From Streptomyces sp. SDr-06 (GTDB taxonomy: Bacteria; Actinomycetota; Actinomycetes; Streptomycetales; Streptomycetaceae): 64,000 nucleotides of DNA. Every line of letters starts with the position of its first letter. Position 1 is the first letter of the stretch. A program made the translations under genes and the position numbers. Location: the NCBI RefSeq assembly GCF_003324565.1, contig NZ_QOLA01000006.1, forward strand, positions 124,001 to 188,000, in the 5' to 3' direction. Below are positions 61,880-64,000 of this stretch, in pieces. The notes beneath the pieces were generated by a model that saw nothing but the letters and a program-made list of their open reading frames with translations, had not been told where the DNA came from and did no database searches.

Positions 61880-63385
61880 TCACACCTCGGCCGCCGAGCG
61901 GATGGCCCGCGTGCCGGGCGACACCTCAAGACGCACCACGCTGCCCGGCGCGGCATCCGGTGAGTCGGGCGGCAGCGCCCAGGCGATGGTGCGGTCGCCC
62001 TCGCCCGTGTCCAGGGCGAGGAAGCGCGGCGCCGACTTGCGCCGACGCGGCTCCATGCGCAGCACCTCTCCGGTGACGGTGCGCGGAACACGCCGCTCCA
62101 GGACCGCGAGGGCCAGGTAATACGCGGTCAGCGCGCCGAAGCAGACGATCAGGGCCGTCTCGATCGGCAGCGGCCCGTCCATGGCGTCGTCGAGCCAGGC
62201 GTGGGAACCGGCGAAGTTGCCGGGCATCATCGCCAGGAAGCCCACGAACAGCGTCCAGCGACCGAAGCGTCCGGCGACCGCCACCCCGAGCAGGGCGGTG
62301 CCCACCCAGCCGGCGCTGAGCAGCAGGCCGGGTCGGCGCAGCGAGTGGTCCGCGTCGGCACCGTCAGTGACGGCCCAGTCCGGCTGGCGCAGCACCGCGA
62401 AGAGGCAGAGACCCGCGGCCACCACGCCTGCGGCACAGGCGAGTTGCAGCAGTCGGGGCGTGGTGGCGCCGAAGCCGGGGCGCAGCCGCGGGTAGCGGAT
62501 CCTGACCGGACGCCAGGTGCCGCCGTAGGAGGACCAGACCCGGCGCTTGTCGCCGGCGTCGAACCCGAGCAGGCGACCGGCGCGGCTGGTGACTCCGAGA
62601 GCCGTCCCGTATGCGAGGTAGCGGTCCCACACCGTGACCGCCGCCGGGGACAGCTGCGCGAACTCCTCGTGGGCGCGCAGCCAGGACTGGACCCCGGCCC
62701 AGTGCCCCGCGCGTTCGAGGCCGTGCGAGGTCGCCCGCTCCCCGAGCACACGGGCCAGCAGCCACATCAGCGCGACCGCCGGAACGCAGCCGACTACCAC
62801 GGCGCCGCGAATGCCGTGTCCACCGGCAACGACGGCCACCGCGAACAGCACACCGGGGGCGAAGGCGGTCCCATAGAACGCGCCCGCGAGCAGGCGCGCG
62901 AAGCGGGGCCGGGACAGCCCGCGCTGCCGTGCCTCGGAGACGATCTCCTGGTGCAGCGCGCTGTTCCAGGACTTCGCGCTCTCTTCGGCACGGAAGGCGA
63001 TGGCCCCGATCGGAGCACCGGTCGCACCGGCCTGTTCGGCGACGCGGTCGAAGACCCGTCGCTCGTACGGTGTGAGGTCCTCCGTGTCCTTGCCGGTGAC
63101 GTGCACCGTGCTGCGGGCCGGGTCGTCGTCCGGCTGGCGCACCTCTATCAGGCCCCGGGCCGCGAGGTCCAGAAGGACGGCTGCGGCGGCGCGGTCGACG
63201 GACCGCCAACGGTTGGCCAGCAGTGCGACGACGCCGGGAGATTCCGGGTCGGGCCCGAACTCCTGGGTGGCGGGGCCGGTGTGCACGGTGCCGTTGCGCG
63301 TGGCTGCCAGGGCGAGCCCGAAGGCCGCGAGCCACAGCCCGATCAGACCCGCGCCGCCCCAGTACAGCTCTGCTGCGAAGCTCAC
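61880..63385 (-). CDS. DUF2207-type membrane protein
   Basis: A 501-residue protein with several membrane helices (AGLIGLWLAAFGLALAA at the N-terminus, AVVVGCVPAVALMWLLARV, LLQLACAAGVVAAGLCLFAVL, LLLSAGWVGTALLGVAVAGRFG, ALIVCFGALTAYYLALAVL). VALLANRWRSVDRAAAAVLLDLAARGLIEV is the helix-turn-helix-like segment found in the C-terminal part of DUF2207 proteins; the N-terminal secreted-facing domain of classical members is missing. GTG start overlaps the LemA stop codon (GTGA). LemA-DUF2207 pairs are common; function unknown. Confidence 0.85.
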   Translation of the reverse strand: MSFAAELYWGGAGLIGLWLAAFGLALAATRNGTVHTGPATQEFGPDPESPGVVALLANRWRSVDRAAAAVLLDLAARGLIEVRQPDDDPARSTVHVTGKDTEDLTPYERRVFDRVAEQAGATGAPIGAIAFRAEESAKSWNSALHQEIVSEARQRGLSRPRFARLLAGAFYGTAFAPGVLFAVAVVAGGHGIRGAVVVGCVPAVALMWLLARVLGERATSHGLERAGHWAGVQSWLRAHEEFAQLSPAAVTVWDRYLAYGTALGVTSRAGRLLGFDAGDKRRVWSSYGGTWRPVRIRYPRLRPGFGATTPRLLQLACAAGVVAAGLCLFAVLRQPDWAVTDGADADHSLRRPGLLLSAGWVGTALLGVAVAGRFGRWTLFVGFLAMMPGNFAGSHAWLDDAMDGPLPIETALIVCFGALTAYYLALAVLERRVPRTVTGEVLRMEPRRRKSAPRFLALDTGEGDRTIAWALPPDSPDAAPGSVVRLEVSPGTRAIRSAAEV

Positions 63386-63948
63386 GCGAACCTCACCCGC
63401 ACCACGTCCTGAGAAGCGGACCCCGCCTCGAAATACTCCCTGCGCGCATGAGCGCCGCCCAGACCGGCCACGACGTTGCCCGGGAAACTCTCCAGAGCGC
63501 TGTGATAGCTCTGCACGGCACTGTTGTAGAACTGCCGCGCATAAGCGATCTTGTCTTCCGCGGTGGTGAGTTCCTCCTGCAGTGTGGCGAAATGCCGGTC
63601 CGCCTTCAGCTGCGGATAGTTCTCGCCCAGCGCGATCAGCCTGCCGAGGGACGCGGTCAGCGCATCCTCGGCGGCCGCTTTGTCCATGACGCCGAGGTCG
63701 CCACCCGTGGCCGCTCCTCGCGCCGCGACGACGGCTTCGAACGTTCCCCGCTCGTGCGCGGCGTATCCGCGCGCACCCTCGACCAGATTCGGTATCAGCT
63801 CATGCCGACGCTTGAGCTGAACATCGATCTGCGCCCAGGACGCCTGCGTCTGATTCCGCAGTCGCACCAGCCGGTTGTACGTACTGACCAGCCACCATGC
63901 CAGTGTGGCTATGACCATGACGGTGACTGCTCCAACGATGACACCCAC
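63382..63948 (-). CDS. LemA-family protein
   Basis: A 188-residue protein with one N-terminal membrane anchor (VIVGAVTVMVIATLAWWLV) and a helical cytoplasmic or outer domain (YNRLVRLRNQTQASWAQIDVQLKRRHELIPNLVEGARGYAAHE ... AYARQFYNSAVQSYHSALESFPGNVVA) matching LemA. Function in the family is unclear. The GTG at 63948 has GGGGGGCG 5 bases upstream; the frame also allows TTG at 63963. Upstream of it the window ends. It is coupled to DUF2207 by a GTGA overlap. Confidence 0.9.
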   Translation of the reverse strand: MGVIVGAVTVMVIATLAWWLVSTYNRLVRLRNQTQASWAQIDVQLKRRHELIPNLVEGARGYAAHERGTFEAVVAARGAATGGDLGVMDKAAAEDALTASLGRLIALGENYPQLKADRHFATLQEELTTAEDKIAYARQFYNSAVQSYHSALESFPGNVVAGLGGAHARREYFEAGSASQDVVRVRFA

Positions 63949-64000
63949 GGTGTCGCCCCCCAAAAAAATTAGCGATCGTAGATCGGCCCCCCGGCCGAAC

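Noticed and set aside
1..64000. CRISPR arrays, tRNA or rRNA genes, insertion sequences and integrase genes.
   Set aside because: Reading both strands I found no regularly spaced repeats, cloverleaf-like segments, transposase or integrase motifs. A dedicated tRNA and repeat scan would be needed to exclude small ones fully.

Overview
The window is high-GC actinomycete DNA, almost certainly Streptomyces. Coding sequences show strong third-position G/C bias, GTG starts are frequent, and several families are typical of that genus: AfsR/SARP and MmyB-like regulators, snapalysin, family 2 carbohydrate-binding modules and CebR boxes. There is no rRNA, tRNA, transposase, CRISPR array or prophage that I could support. 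Many small regulator-plus-enzyme modules, secreted hydrolases and decayed gene fragments suggest an accessory or chromosome-arm location rather than the core; that placement is inference.

Layout. 0.3-9.3 kb: a methyltransferase, a secreted GH29 alpha-L-fucosidase, a secreted thermolysin-family protease, an MmyB-type regulator overlapping a short-chain dehydrogenase, a second methyltransferase and a membrane-anchored glutaredoxin-like protein. 9.3-16 kb: a truncated HxlR regulator beside a PhzF-family enzyme, a hydrolase with a disrupted 5' end, an intact HxlR regulator divergent from an epoxide-hydrolase-like enzyme, a D-Ala-D-Ala-type carboxypeptidase and an amino-acid permease. 16.3-18.5 kb: a LysR regulator divergent from a carboxymuconolactone-decarboxylase-like protein and a tautomerase. 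18.5-25 kb: the most unusual locus, in which an ATP-grasp ligase, a permuted pyruvate-phosphate-dikinase-like protein and an MFS exporter are joined by two GTGA overlaps and face a PAS-PAS-LuxR regulator. 25-38 kb: methyltransferase, secreted sialidase-like protein, transporters, dehydrogenase, a decayed inositol-phosphatase gene, Lrp regulator, nucleoside deaminase, and an MmyB regulator divergent from a metallo-beta-lactamase-fold protein and a type-B carboxylesterase.

38.7-47 kb is a plant-sugar block: xylB and a ROK repressor divergent from xylA, then two CebR-type operators, a CBM2-GH6 exocellulase and a GH12-CBM2 endoglucanase. 47-54.7 kb: a hydrolase, a duplicated AsnC-type regulator, a 1106-residue SARP-LAL regulator, snapalysin and a 2-oxoglutarate oxygenase. 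55-64 kb: TM2 and DUF2752 membrane proteins, a solo OLD-type TOPRIM protein, a TetR regulator with three matching palindromic operators serving itself and an NAD-dependent epimerase/reductase, a methyltransferase fusion, an NTF2-like protein, a serine/threonine kinase remnant, and a LemA-DUF2207 pair at the right edge.

Together the genes suggest a saprophyte that secretes glycosidases and proteases, controls xylose and cellulose use with dedicated repressors, and carries one compact uncharacterised biosynthesis/export locus (18.5-25 kb). Starts were chosen from ribosome-binding sites and family N-termini and often differ from the longest reading frame.
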